From assembly GCF_008085905.1 (NCBI RefSeq), contig NZ_VSFF01000009.1:310001-374000 (forward strand): a stretch of DNA of 64,000 bases. The letters run 5' to 3'. Source of the stretch: Actinomadura syzygii. GTDB lineage: Bacteria > Actinomycetota > Actinomycetes > Streptosporangiales > Streptosporangiaceae. This document shows positions 33,921-42,780 of the stretch, piece after piece. The translations under genes were made by a program, and so were the position numbers. Numbering within the stretch: position 1 is the first letter of the stretch; every line of letters begins with the position of its first letter. The notes under the pieces are model-generated. The model worked only from the letters and a program-made list of their open reading frames with translations. It ran no database searches and was not told the origin of the DNA.

Positions 33921-34646
33921 ATGCGAGCCCTGACCCCGGAGGACGGCGAGGTCGACCTCGCCGAGCGCTACGCCTACCCGCCGGACGGAACCTGGCTGCG
34001 CGCCAACATGGTCGCGAGCCTCGACGGCGCGGCGCAGCGCGACGAGCGCAGCGCGGGCCTCGGCGGCCCCGCCGACCGCCGCCTGTTCCTGCTGCTGCGC
34101 GGCCTCGCCGACGTCGTCGTCGTCGGCGCCGAGACGGTCCGCACCGAGGGCTACGGCCCGGTGCGGCCGAACGACGACTGGGGCGTCGCCCGCGACGGGC
34201 GCACGCCCGTCCCGCCGCTGGCGATCGTCTCGCGGTCCCTCGACCTGGACTTCGACGCGCCCGTCTTCACCGAGGCGAGGTCGGACGCGCGGACGATCGT
34301 GCTGACGGCCGCGTCCGCCGACCCGGTGCGGCTGAAGGCGGCGCGGGAGCGCGCCGACGTGATCGTCGCCGGGGAACTGGTGCTCGACTTCCAGGGCGCC
34401 GTCCGCGCGCTCGCCGAGCGGGGCCACCGGCGGCTCCTGTGCGAGGGCGGGCCGAGCATCCTCGCGCAACTCGTGGCGGTCGGCCTGCTGGACGAGCTGT
34501 GCCTCACGCTGAGCCCGCAACTCCTCGGCGGGACCCCGACGCGGATCCTGAACGGGCCGCCGGTGCCCGTCCCGGAGGAGCTGACCCTCGCCGACACGCT
34601 CCGCGACGACGACTTCCTCTTCCTCCGCTACACCCGCAGGCGGTAG
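33921..34646 (+). CDS. RibD C-terminal (pyrimidine reductase) family protein
   Basis: A 241-aa protein of the dihydrofolate-reductase-like RibD_C fold, NADPH-dependent in characterised members. 'WLRANMVASLDGAAQ' is the N-terminal block with the conserved 'S(L/A)DG'. 'ADVVVVGAETVRTEGYGP' is the nucleotide-binding strand-loop (about residues 62-79), and 'RLLCEGGPSILAQL' and 'DELCLTLSPQLLGG' complete the pattern. No deaminase domain, so not a full RibD; probably a stand-alone reductase of unknown substrate. Its 3' end overlaps that of its paralogue on the other strand by 19 bp. Confidence 0.88.
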   Translation: MRALTPEDGEVDLAERYAYPPDGTWLRANMVASLDGAAQRDERSAGLGGPADRRLFLLLRGLADVVVVGAETVRTEGYGPVRPNDDWGVARDGRTPVPPLAIVSRSLDLDFDAPVFTEARSDARTIVLTAASADPVRLKAARERADVIVAGELVLDFQGAVRALAERGHRRLLCEGGPSILAQLVAVGLLDELCLTLSPQLLGGTPTRILNGPPVPVPEELTLADTLRDDDFLFLRYTRRR

Positions 34647-35329
34647 CGGAGGAACAGCACGCCCTCGTCCAGGTAGAGGGCGGCGGGGTCGAGCGGGACC
34701 TCGGCGTCCAGGCCGTCCAGGAGGCGGGTGTGGCGTGCCGTGCCCAGCAGGGTCGGCGCGATGTTGAGGCACAGCTCGTCGACGAGGGACGCCCTGATCA
34801 GCGCGGACGCCAGCGCCGGGCCGCCCTCGCAGAGCAGCCGTTCGAGCCCGAGGTCCTCGCGGAGCGTCCGGACGGCGGCGGGCAGGTCGACGTCGTCCTC
34901 GCCCGCGACGACCACCCGGACGCCGCCGGGGACCTTCCGCCGCGCGGCGCGCGAGGTGACGACGATGGTCGGCGTCTCGGCCTCGGTGAACAGCGGGAGC
35001 GTCCAGTCGAAGTCGGGGGCGCGGCTCACCACGGCGATCGGCGCGGGCGGGCCGCCGCGCCGCGCGCGCAGGTCGGGGCGGAGGCGGGCGGGGCCGAGGC
35101 GTCCCGTCCGGACCGTCCCGGCTCCGACGAGGATCGCGTCGGCGAGGGCGCGCAGGGTGCGGAAGACGCGGAAGTCGGCGGCGCCGCCGAGGCCGTCCGT
35201 CCAGCCGTCGGCGTCGGTGGCGGAGCCGTCCGCGCTCATCACCATGCCGAGCCGCAGGCCCGGCGCGTCGCCGTAGGCGACGTACGGGTCGACGCCGCCG
35301 GCTGCGGGTTCGGGCAGGAGACGGCGCAT
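34628..35329 (-). CDS. RibD C-terminal (pyrimidine reductase) family protein, paralogue
   Basis: A 233-aa paralogue of the preceding gene: 'LRLGMVMSADGSAT', 'ADAILVGAGTVRTGRLGP', 'RLLCEGGPALASAL', 'DELCLNIAPTLLGT' and the ending 'DEGVLFLRYRLRV' mirror 'DDDFLFLRYTRRR' of its partner. ATG 35327-35329. The pair is convergent with a 19-bp coding overlap in which both genes encode their 'FLRYxxR' ends on opposite strands. Divergent from the DNA ligase gene, 75 bp apart. Substrate unknown. Confidence 0.87.
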   Translation of the reverse strand: MRRLLPEPAAGGVDPYVAYGDAPGLRLGMVMSADGSATDADGWTDGLGGAADFRVFRTLRALADAILVGAGTVRTGRLGPARLRPDLRARRGGPPAPIAVVSRAPDFDWTLPLFTEAETPTIVVTSRAARRKVPGGVRVVVAGEDDVDLPAAVRTLREDLGLERLLCEGGPALASALIRASLVDELCLNIAPTLLGTARHTRLLDGLDAEVPLDPAALYLDEGVLFLRYRLRV

Positions 35330-35404
35330 GACCTGCAGGTTATCGGACGGATTCGCGGCGACCCGACGTGCGGAACTGTCGGTGGCAGGGCGCACTATAG
35401 GGGG

Positions 35405-36496
35405 ATGGACCTGCCGATCAGCCCGCCGCTGCCGCCGATGCTGGCCAAGGCGGTCAAGACCATGCCCAAGGGCGACCTGCTCTACGAGCCGAAGTGGGAC
35501 GGCTTCCGCTGCATCGTGTTCCGCGACGGCGACGAAGTGGAGCTGTCCAGCCGGGGCGAGAAGCCGCTCACCCGGTACTTCCCCGAGCTGGTCGAGGCGG
35601 CGAAGCGCGAGCTGCCGGAGCGGTGCGTGGTGGACGGCGAGATCGTCCTGCCGAAGGGGACGCGCCTCGACTTCGACGCCCTCCAGCAGCGCATCCACCC
35701 GGCCGCGTCCCGGGTCAAGCTCCTGGCGGAGGAGACGCCCGCCTCGTTCGTGGCGTTCGACCTGCTCGCCCTCGGCGACGAGTCGCTGCTCGAAGTGCCG
35801 CTCGGGGAGCGGCGGGCGCGGCTCGTCGACACGCTCGCCGGAGCGAAGGCGCCGATCCACGTGACGCCCGCGTCCGACTCCTACGAGCTGGCGCTGCGCT
35901 GGTTCGACGAGTTCGAGGGCGCCGGGCTCGACGGCGTCATCGCCAAGCCGCGCGACACCGTCTACGAGCCCGACAAGCGGGTGCTGTACAAGGTGAAGCA
36001 CGAGCGGACGGCCGACTGCGTGGTGGCGGGGTTCCGCTGGCACAAGTCCGGGCCGATCGTGGGGTCGCTGCTGCTCGGCCTCTACAACTCGGAGGGCAAG
36101 CTCCAGCACGTCGGGGTGGCGGCGTCCTTCACGATGAAGCGCCGCGCCGAGCTGGTCGACGAGCTGCAGCCGTACCGGCTGGAGAACCTCGCCGAGCACC
36201 CGTGGTCGGAGTGGGCGAGGCAGAGCGAGGCGACCGCCGACCGCATGCCCGGCGCCGTCTCCCGCTGGACGGGCAAGAAGGACCTGAGCTGGGTGCCGCT
36301 GCGTCCCGAGCTGGTCGTCGAGGTGGCCTACGAGGGGATGGAGGGCGACCGCATCCGGCACACCGCCCGCTTCCGGAACTGGCGGCCCGACCGGACGCCG
36401 GAGTCGTGCACGTACGAGCAGCTCGAGGTCCCGGTCGCCTACGACCTGGGCGACATCCTCTCCGGCGGGGCGACGAACGCCCGCGCCGACCGCTGA
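35405..36496 (+). CDS. ligC: ATP-dependent DNA ligase (LigC-like)
   Basis: A 363-aa ligase. 'EPKWDGFRC' (about residues 29-37) holds the adenylated Lys in KxDGxR; 'SSRGEKPLTRYF' is motif Ia, 'VVDGEIVLP' motif III, 'FVAFDLLAL' motif IIIa, 'LDGVIAKPRDTVYEP' motif IV and 'LYKVKHERTADCVV' motif V. An OB-fold domain follows from about 215. No nuclease or polymerase domain is attached, so it is the small LigC type used in back-up end joining or base-excision repair. A separate LigD-type polymerase is at 53103-54188; no Ku gene is in the window. Start ATG 35405. Confidence 0.92.
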   Translation: MDLPISPPLPPMLAKAVKTMPKGDLLYEPKWDGFRCIVFRDGDEVELSSRGEKPLTRYFPELVEAAKRELPERCVVDGEIVLPKGTRLDFDALQQRIHPAASRVKLLAEETPASFVAFDLLALGDESLLEVPLGERRARLVDTLAGAKAPIHVTPASDSYELALRWFDEFEGAGLDGVIAKPRDTVYEPDKRVLYKVKHERTADCVVAGFRWHKSGPIVGSLLLGLYNSEGKLQHVGVAASFTMKRRAELVDELQPYRLENLAEHPWSEWARQSEATADRMPGAVSRWTGKKDLSWVPLRPELVVEVAYEGMEGDRIRHTARFRNWRPDRTPESCTYEQLEVPVAYDLGDILSGGATNARADR

Positions 36497-36509
36497 CGGC
36501 GCCCCGGAA

Positions 36510-36536
36510 CGGGGTCCGGCGGCGCGCCGGACCCCG
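36510..36536. terminator. Bidirectional terminator, 11-bp perfect stem
   Basis: CGGGGTCCGGC (36510-36520) and GCCGGACCCCG (36526-36536) with a 5-nt loop, midway between the convergent stops of the ligase (36496) and phosphatase (36548) genes. Confidence 0.8.
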
Positions 36537-36547
36537 TCAGGCGGCGG

Positions 36548-38242
36548 TCAGGGCCGCTCGGTCTCGTTCTCCACGGTCTGGCGGATTAGATCCCGCTCCG
36601 ATCGCGCCGACGCCTTGGCCGACTGGTAGGGGCGGAGGTAGGTCTGCTTGACGCCGGGCACGCGGTCCTCGATGACGTACGTCGCCTTGACGGACGCCTT
36701 CGCGCCCGGCGCCCGCACGGTCGGGACCGTCGTGAAGTCGGCCTTGAACTCGTCCTTGCCGATCTTCGTCAGGACGTAGCCGCGCTGGTTGTTGTAGAAC
36801 CGCAGATGCGGGTTGATCTTGAGGTAGGGGTGGTCGGCGGGGTTGGAGTCCGCGCCGTCGCCGGTGCTGGTGATGGACGTGGCGACCAGCTCGGACCCGA
36901 CCGCCTTCGAGCCGGGGTCGTCGTAGTCGGCCTTGAGGTCGCTCGCCCAGTGGGCGTGGACGTCGCCGGTGAGCACGACGGGGTTGCGGACCTTCGCGTC
37001 CAGCCAGCCCTTGGTGATCCGGTCGCGGGACGCGGCGTACCCGTCCCAGGAGTCCATCGAGGTCTTCTTGACCGGTCCGGCGGTGTTGTCGCGCTGCGCG
37101 AAGAACACCTGCTGGCCGAGGACGTCCCAGCGGGCGGTGGAGCGGCGGAAGCCGTCCAGCAGCCACTTCTCCTGCTTGTCGCCGGTGATGGAGCGCTTCG
37201 GGTCGAGGGCGGCGGGGCAGTCCTTGTAGCCGTCGCCGCACGCCTGGTCGTCGCGGAACTGGCGGGTGTCGAGCATGTGGAAGGTCGCGAGCCGGCCCCA
37301 CTGGACGCGCCGGTACACCTGGATGTCGGGGCCGTTCGGGATGGAGCCGCGGCGCAGCGGCATGTTCTCGTAGTACGCCTGGAACGCGGCGGCGCGGCGG
37401 GCGCGGAACGCCGCCGGGGACGGGGTGTCGGACCCCTCCTCGGGCACGTCGTCGGCCCAGTTGTTCTCCACCTCGTGGTCGTCGAAGACGACGAGCCACG
37501 GCGCGGCCTGGTGCGCGGCCTGGAGGTCGCGGTCGGTCTTGTACTGGGCGTGGCGGAGCCGGTAGTCCGCCAGCGTGACGGTCTCGGGGCCCTCGTGGTC
37601 GCGGACGTTGCCGCCCGGGATCGTGTAGACGCCCTTCTTGTACTCGTACTGGTAGTCGCCCAGGTGCAGGACCAGGTCGGGGTGCTGCTCGGCGAGCCGC
37701 CGGTAGGCGGTGAAGTAGCCGTGCTCGTACTGCGAGCACGACACGAACGCCATGGCGAGCGCGGGTCCGAACGTGGCGGGGTGGGGAGCGGTGCGGGTCC
37801 GCCCGGCCGGGGAGACGTACGCGCCGGTGCGGAAGCGGTACCAGTAGTCGCCGCCCGGCCGCAGGCCGTTCAGCTCGACGTGGACGGAGTGCGCGGACTG
37901 GGGGCGCGCGGCGGCGGTGCCGCGCCGCTCGACGCGCCGGAAGCGCTCGTCGGACGCGACCTCCCAGGCGACGGGGATCGTCCGGGACGGCATGCCGCCG
38001 CGGCCGTCGTCGGCGAGCGGGTCGAGCGCGAGCCTCGTCCAGAGGACGAAGCCGCCGGGGTCGGGGTCGCCGGACGCGACGCCGAGGGTGAACGGATCGC
38101 CGGCCAGGGCTCGGGAGCGGGGGGCGGCGGCCTGCGCGGTGCCGGGGACGCCGGCCATGGCGACGGCGGTGGCGAGACCGCCGGTGACGAGGAAGGATCG
38201 CCGGTCGAGCGGACGGGGGGATGCGGCCAGAGAGTCGGCCAT
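36548..38242 (-). CDS. phoD: Tat-exported alkaline phosphatase D (PhoD)
   Basis: A 564-aa secreted phosphodiesterase/phosphomonoesterase. A twin-arginine signal 'DRRSFLVTGGLATAVAMA' ends at an AxA site (GTAQA, about residue 38). A PhoD N-terminal domain ('FTLGVASGDPDPGGFVLWTRLA') leads to the metallophosphatase core: 'FVSCSQYEHGYF', 'LHLGDYQYEY', 'FDDHEVENNWADDV' and 'VVLTGDVHAHWASDL', supplying the metal-binding Asp, Asn and His and the Cys/Tyr characteristic of Ca/Fe-dependent PhoD. ATG 38242 has GAAAGG upstream. It scavenges phosphate outside the cell. No obvious PHO box was spotted in the 219-bp upstream gap. Confidence 0.93.
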   Translation of the reverse strand: MADSLAASPRPLDRRSFLVTGGLATAVAMAGVPGTAQAAAPRSRALAGDPFTLGVASGDPDPGGFVLWTRLALDPLADDGRGGMPSRTIPVAWEVASDERFRRVERRGTAAARPQSAHSVHVELNGLRPGGDYWYRFRTGAYVSPAGRTRTAPHPATFGPALAMAFVSCSQYEHGYFTAYRRLAEQHPDLVLHLGDYQYEYKKGVYTIPGGNVRDHEGPETVTLADYRLRHAQYKTDRDLQAAHQAAPWLVVFDDHEVENNWADDVPEEGSDTPSPAAFRARRAAAFQAYYENMPLRRGSIPNGPDIQVYRRVQWGRLATFHMLDTRQFRDDQACGDGYKDCPAALDPKRSITGDKQEKWLLDGFRRSTARWDVLGQQVFFAQRDNTAGPVKKTSMDSWDGYAASRDRITKGWLDAKVRNPVVLTGDVHAHWASDLKADYDDPGSKAVGSELVATSITSTGDGADSNPADHPYLKINPHLRFYNNQRGYVLTKIGKDEFKADFTTVPTVRAPGAKASVKATYVIEDRVPGVKQTYLRPYQSAKASARSERDLIRQTVENETERP

Positions 38243-38461
38243 GTGTCGCGACCTTTCGGAGATTTCCGGCATGCAACGCCGGAATCCTCACCAAGGACCG
38301 TGACCTCGGAGCACCGCGCGGGTGACGTCCGCCGCAACAAAAAAGATCTTCTGGGCGGCCCGGAAAGATCGCGCGAGACGCGCGGAAAGGGTGGTAAGGT
38401 GGCGACCTACATCATCGCGCACAGACCTAACCCATCCTCTGTATAGGAGAGTACCTGAGAC

Positions 38462-40867
38462 ATGGGACTCCGTCAAGCGGACGCTGTCAACCCCTCCGGC
38501 GAGGAGACCGCGCGCCGGGCCGCGCTGCGCGCCGAGCAGGAGTACGTCTCCCGCGTGTACGCGCGGCTCGACGTCGAGCGGGCGCGGGCCGAGCGGGCGC
38601 TGCGCGCGGGCCCGGCGGCGGGCGGCGGCAGCGTGCTGCAGGCCCGGGTGGAGAGCGCCGTCGCGACCGAGGAGGCGGCCCGGCGGCTGGCCCGGCTCGG
38701 CGGCGTCGAGCACGGCCTGTGCTTCGGCCGCATCGACCACCGCGCGGACGCGGGCGGGCCCGGCGACACGTTCTACGTCGGCCGCATCGGGCTGCGCGAC
38801 GAGGACCACGAGCCGCTGCTGATCGACTGGCGGGCCACCGCCGCCCGTCCGTTCTACACCGCCACTCCCGGCGCGCCCGGCACCCTCGCGCGGCGCCGCC
38901 ACCTGCACCTGCGCGGCCGGGAGGTGGCGCGGCTCGACGACGAGGTCTTCGACCTGGAGGGCCTGGACGAGTCCGAGCGGCGCGGCATCGTCGGGGAGGC
39001 CGCGCTGCTCGCCACGCTCCGCCGCGGCCGGACGGGACGCATGAGCGACGTCGTCGCCACCATCCAGGAGGAGCAGGACCAGGTCATCCGGTCGGGCCTG
39101 CAAGGGGTGCTCGTCGTCCAGGGCGGTCCGGGCACCGGCAAGACGGTCGCGGCCCTGCACCGTGCCGCGTACCTGCTGTACACGCACCGGGACGTCCTCG
39201 AACGGCGCGGCGTGCTCGTCGTCGGGCCGAACGCCACGTTCCTTCGCTACATCGAGCAGGTCCTCCCGGGGCTGGGCGAGACCGACGTCGCGCTGGCCAC
39301 GGTCGGCGAGTTGCACCCGGGCTTGAAGGCGACCGCCGCGGAGCGGCCCGACGTCGCCGTGGTCAAGGGCGACCTGCGGATGGCGGATCTCGTGGAAGCG
39401 GCCGTGCGCGACCGGCAGCGCGCGCCCGCCGAGGGCCTGCGCGTCGAGTACGAGGGCATCACCCTGGTCGTGGACGCCGAGAACTGCGAGCGGATCAGGG
39501 ACACCGCGCGTTCTCTGCCCCTCCCCCACAACATGCAGCGGCGGCGGTTCGTCCACGACCTGCTGGAGTCCCTCGCCTTCAACCGGGCCGAGCAGTACGA
39601 CCGCATCATGGACGAGCCCCTGGAGGAGATCGCCAAGAACGGCGGGCTGCCCGACTGGATCCAGGAACTCATCGACGAAGCCGAGGACGAACCCCTCCTG
39701 GACGAAGCCGACCTCCGTCTCGCCAAGGCGGACCTCTGGCACGACACCGCCGTCCGCACAGCCATCAACGCGCTGTGGCCGGAGCTGACCCCCGAACGGC
39801 TCCTGACCGGCCTCTTCGCCGACCCCGGCGAGATCGCCGCGCGGGCCGGTCTGACCGAGGCCGAGGCCGACCTCCTGCGGCGTCCCGCCGGGAGCCCGTG
39901 GACGGTGTCCGACGTCCCCCTCCTGGACGAGGCCGCCGACCTCCTCGGAAAGGACGACTCCGCCGAGAAGGCCCGCGCGCGCGCCGCCGCGGCCAAGCGC
40001 GCGGAGGAGGCGCGGTACGCGCAGGAGGTCATCGAGACCACCGACTCGACGGACGCCGAGAAACTCACCGCGAGCGACCTGATCTCCGGCGGCGACCTGG
40101 CCGAGCGCCACGAGGACGGCGGGCCGCCGCTCACCACCGCCCAGCGCGCCCTGGCCGACCGCGAATGGGCGTACGGGCACGTGATCGTGGACGAGGCGCA
40201 GGAGCTGTCCGCGATGGCCTGGCGGACGGTCATGAAGCGCGTCCCGACCCGGTCCCTCACCGTCGTCGGCGACATCGCGCAGACCGGCAGCGCGGCGGGC
40301 GCCGCGTCCTGGGGGCAGATGCTCGACCGGTACGTCCCCGGCCGCTGGCGGGAGCAGCGCCTCCTCGTCAACTACCGGACGCCCGCCGCCATCATGCGGG
40401 TCGCCGCGGACGTGCTCGCCGCCGTCGCGCCCGGCGAGACGCCGCCGGTGCCCGTCCGGGACGACGGCCCGCCGCCCGCCGCGCTCGCTCTGCCGGTCGA
40501 CGAGCTGGGCCCGCTCGTGCGGTCCGAGCTGTCGCTCGTCGCCGGGGGCGGTTCGGACGGCGTGTTCACCGAGGGGCGGCTCGCCGTGGTCACCTCGGCC
40601 GCGTGGCGCCCCGGCGTCCTCGCGGCGCTGCCGGACGCCGCCGTCGGCGCGACCCCGGAGGCCCTCGACTCCCCCGCCGTGGTGCTGACCGCCGAGGAGG
40701 CGAAGGGCCTGGAGTTCGACTCGGTCATCGTGGCCGACCCGTCCGGGATCCTCGCCGAGTCACCGAAGGGCGGCCAGGACCTGTACGTCGCGCTGACCCG
40801 TGCCACGCGGCGGCTGACGGTCGTCCACGACGGCGAGCTTCCCGCGCTCCTGTCGAGCCTGGGCTGA
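38462..40867 (+). CDS. helD: HelD-like RNA polymerase-associated UvrD-family ATPase
   Basis: An 801-aa superfamily 1 ATPase. The N-terminus is an alpha-helical hairpin ('RAALRAEQEYVSRVYARLDV'), the coiled coil that HelD inserts into the RNA polymerase secondary channel. Walker A is 'GGPGTGKTVAALHRAAYLLY' (about residue 220), Walker B 'HVIVDEAQEL'. 'RSLTVVGDIAQTG' (motif III), 'LLVNYRTP' (IV) and 'AKGLEFDSVIV ... YVALTRATRRL' (V-VI) follow. HelD/HelR proteins dislodge stalled RNA polymerase and in some actinomycetes protect against rifamycins. I found no rifamycin-associated palindrome upstream, so constitutive HelD is likelier than inducible HelR. ATG 38462 follows TAGGAGAGTACC. Confidence 0.87.
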   Translation: MGLRQADAVNPSGEETARRAALRAEQEYVSRVYARLDVERARAERALRAGPAAGGGSVLQARVESAVATEEAARRLARLGGVEHGLCFGRIDHRADAGGPGDTFYVGRIGLRDEDHEPLLIDWRATAARPFYTATPGAPGTLARRRHLHLRGREVARLDDEVFDLEGLDESERRGIVGEAALLATLRRGRTGRMSDVVATIQEEQDQVIRSGLQGVLVVQGGPGTGKTVAALHRAAYLLYTHRDVLERRGVLVVGPNATFLRYIEQVLPGLGETDVALATVGELHPGLKATAAERPDVAVVKGDLRMADLVEAAVRDRQRAPAEGLRVEYEGITLVVDAENCERIRDTARSLPLPHNMQRRRFVHDLLESLAFNRAEQYDRIMDEPLEEIAKNGGLPDWIQELIDEAEDEPLLDEADLRLAKADLWHDTAVRTAINALWPELTPERLLTGLFADPGEIAARAGLTEAEADLLRRPAGSPWTVSDVPLLDEAADLLGKDDSAEKARARAAAAKRAEEARYAQEVIETTDSTDAEKLTASDLISGGDLAERHEDGGPPLTTAQRALADREWAYGHVIVDEAQELSAMAWRTVMKRVPTRSLTVVGDIAQTGSAAGAASWGQMLDRYVPGRWREQRLLVNYRTPAAIMRVAADVLAAVAPGETPPVPVRDDGPPPAALALPVDELGPLVRSELSLVAGGGSDGVFTEGRLAVVTSAAWRPGVLAALPDAAVGATPEALDSPAVVLTAEEAKGLEFDSVIVADPSGILAESPKGGQDLYVALTRATRRLTVVHDGELPALLSSLG

Positions 40868-40880
40868 CTGCCGCGCGCCG

Positions 40881-41825
40881 CTACGCCGGGGGCAACTGGA
40901 TCATCGGCCGCTGCCCCCGACGGCCGTCCAGCGGCGCCTGCGGCAGCGACGGCGGCCTCCGGACCGGCGGCAGCGGGTCGAGCTCGATCACGCCGCGCTC
41001 GTCGAGCGCCCTGGCCCACTGCGCCGCGTCCGGCCGCAGCCCGCGCGGCCGCGCCGCCTCGGCGAACCGCTCGGACACCTCGCCCGCGATCCGGTCCGGG
41101 ACGCCCGCCGCGAACGGCACCGGCTGACCCGGACGCAGCGCCGACGCCTTCGCGAGGACGCGCGCCACGAGCAGGGCCAGCTTGTACCGGTCGGTGTCCA
41201 GGTCGGGGCCGGTGGACGGCTGCTCCGGGTCGTCCCAGTCCGGGGTGGACGGCTGCGCCATGACGGGCTTCTCCCCCGTCTCGCGGATCCCGTCGCAGTC
41301 GAGCAGGAACACGTTCCCCGCCGGGGACCAGAGCAGGTTGCTCATCGACACGTCGCCCACCACGAGCCGGTTCGCGTGCAGCAGCCGGAACAGGGACACG
41401 GTCCCGCGCGCGATCTCCAGCCGTCCCGCCGCGTCCGGTGGCGCGATGTCGCCCCACAGCGCCTTCGGCTCGTAGAGGAGGTACTGGAGTTCGCGGAGTT
41501 TCGGCCCGGGGGCCGCCCTCCCCCAGAACTCCGCCGGGACGAGCCGCATCACGAAGCCCCTGACGTGCCCGCGGTCGAGGACGCGCGCGAGCGGCCAGGC
41601 GGTCTGCCGCAGCAGCGCTTCACGGTGCGTCTGGTTCAGGTCGGCGGGCAGTTCGACGAGGCGTTTCAGGGCGGCGCCGTTCACCGTCGCGGGGTGCAGG
41701 TACTCCTTGAACACGTGGCCGCCGCCCGCCCCGAGCAGCTCGTGGACCTTCCCCTGCCCGCCCGAGCCGACCTCCGCGCCCAGCGAGAGGTCGGCCAGCC
41801 GCAGGTCGCCGCCGCTCGGCCACAT
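40881..41825 (-). CDS. Protein kinase-fold protein of TerY-P triad (YegI-like)
   Basis: A 314-aa Ser/Thr kinase-fold protein. Gly-rich loop 'EVGSGGQGKVHEL' (residues 18-30), ATP-binding Lys40 in 'HVFKEYL', catalytic loop 'VGDVSMSNLL' with Asp158 and Asn163 (His of HRD replaced by Val/Gly), and 'LLDCDGI' with Asp176/178 in place of DFG. These substitutions match the divergent YegI-type kinases rather than PknB. There is no TM or sensor domain; the C-terminus is Pro/Arg-rich. ATG 41825 is 5 bp after the PP2C stop. Last gene of the five-gene operon; presumably phosphorylates partners that the PP2C resets. Confidence 0.85.
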   Translation of the reverse strand: MWPSGGDLRLADLSLGAEVGSGGQGKVHELLGAGGGHVFKEYLHPATVNGAALKRLVELPADLNQTHREALLRQTAWPLARVLDRGHVRGFVMRLVPAEFWGRAAPGPKLRELQYLLYEPKALWGDIAPPDAAGRLEIARGTVSLFRLLHANRLVVGDVSMSNLLWSPAGNVFLLDCDGIRETGEKPVMAQPSTPDWDDPEQPSTGPDLDTDRYKLALLVARVLAKASALRPGQPVPFAAGVPDRIAGEVSERFAEAARPRGLRPDAAQWARALDERGVIELDPLPPVRRPPSLPQAPLDGRRGQRPMIQLPPA

Positions 41826-41829
41826 CGCG

Positions 41830-42780
41830 CTACCTGGCCCAGACACAGACGGCCGAGCGGTCGTCACCGAAGGACTTCGCCCTGAATCCGAGCTGCCAGC
41901 CGAATTCCAGGATGCCCGGCGGCTCGTCGGAACGGGTCCACCACTCCTGGAGCTGAGCCCGCACCTCGTCGCTCCGCATCGGGTTCGACAGGCCGTCGCT
42001 GCAGAGCATGAGCACCTCGCCCTTGCCCAGATCACCTTTCACCGTGCGCACGGCGGACGGATGACTCGGGAGGGCGTCGGTGGCGGTGTCCAGGATCCCG
42101 CCTTCGGACGAACGCGGCGGGGCGAACTCGGTCAGCTCCCCGTTGCGCAGGAGGTAGGCCGGGCTGTCGCCGACGCGCAGCACCTCGAACCGGTGGCGTC
42201 CGTCGGCGGGGGCGACCTCCACGACCGCCGCCACGAGCGTGGTGGACAGCGACGCGGGCGGCAGGTCGTGCCTGTGCGCCCAGTTCTCCATCGCCATGGC
42301 GATCCATCTGGCGGTGGCGGCGAACCCGTCGACGTGATCCCACGTCCAGTCCTTGGGCAGCTTTTCGACCTCCTCGCGGAGGTAGGCGCAGGCCAGCGCG
42401 GAACCCCGGTGCGAGTTCGGCTGGCTGCCCACGCCGTCCGCGACGCACGCCACCAAGGCGTCGCCGCCCGCGAGCGTCACCGGCCAGAGGGCCACCGAGT
42501 CCTGGCGCGGCTCGCCGTAGTAGCGGTGCTCGTCACCGCGCAGGGACGCGGCCCGGACGACGAGGCGCTCGAAGTCGGCGCCGTCGAGGACCGTGTCGGG
42601 GACGGCCTCGTCCGATCGCGGAAGCCCGCGCGGAACCCCGCCCATCGGATGCGGATTGCGATACGACGGCGGGTGCTCGAACACCTCGCCCGGCAGTTGC
42701 GGCGGGGCGGGCGCGACCGTCCCGAGCACCGGCCGCCATTCGTCGTCGGGACGATCCGGCACGAGCCGCTCAGACGACAT
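41830..42780 (-). CDS. PP2C-family Ser/Thr phosphatase of TerY-P triad (YegK-like)
   Basis: A 316-aa phosphatase. After a Pro-rich N-terminal segment (about 1-70), the PP2C motifs appear in order: 'GEPRQDSVAL' (Asp), 'VACVADGVGSQPNSHRGS' (DG metal-binding motif), 'LSTTLVAAVV', 'VLRVGDSPAYLLRNGELTEF', 'LMLCSDGLSN' and 'FGDDRSAVCVW' (final Asp). All metal-binding Asp positions look intact, so it should be active with Mn/Mg. ATG 42780 lies 11 bp inside the vWA gene, indicating coupling. Counteracts the kinase encoded next door. Confidence 0.88.
   Translation of the reverse strand: MSSERLVPDRPDDEWRPVLGTVAPAPPQLPGEVFEHPPSYRNPHPMGGVPRGLPRSDEAVPDTVLDGADFERLVVRAASLRGDEHRYYGEPRQDSVALWPVTLAGGDALVACVADGVGSQPNSHRGSALACAYLREEVEKLPKDWTWDHVDGFAATARWIAMAMENWAHRHDLPPASLSTTLVAAVVEVAPADGRHRFEVLRVGDSPAYLLRNGELTEFAPPRSSEGGILDTATDALPSHPSAVRTVKGDLGKGEVLMLCSDGLSNPMRSDEVRAQLQEWWTRSDEPPGILEFGWQLGFRAKSFGDDRSAVCVWAR

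Noticed and set aside
38243..38461. Rifamycin-associated element or PHO box
   Set aside because: No matching palindrome or repeated phosphate-box heptamers found by reading both strands.
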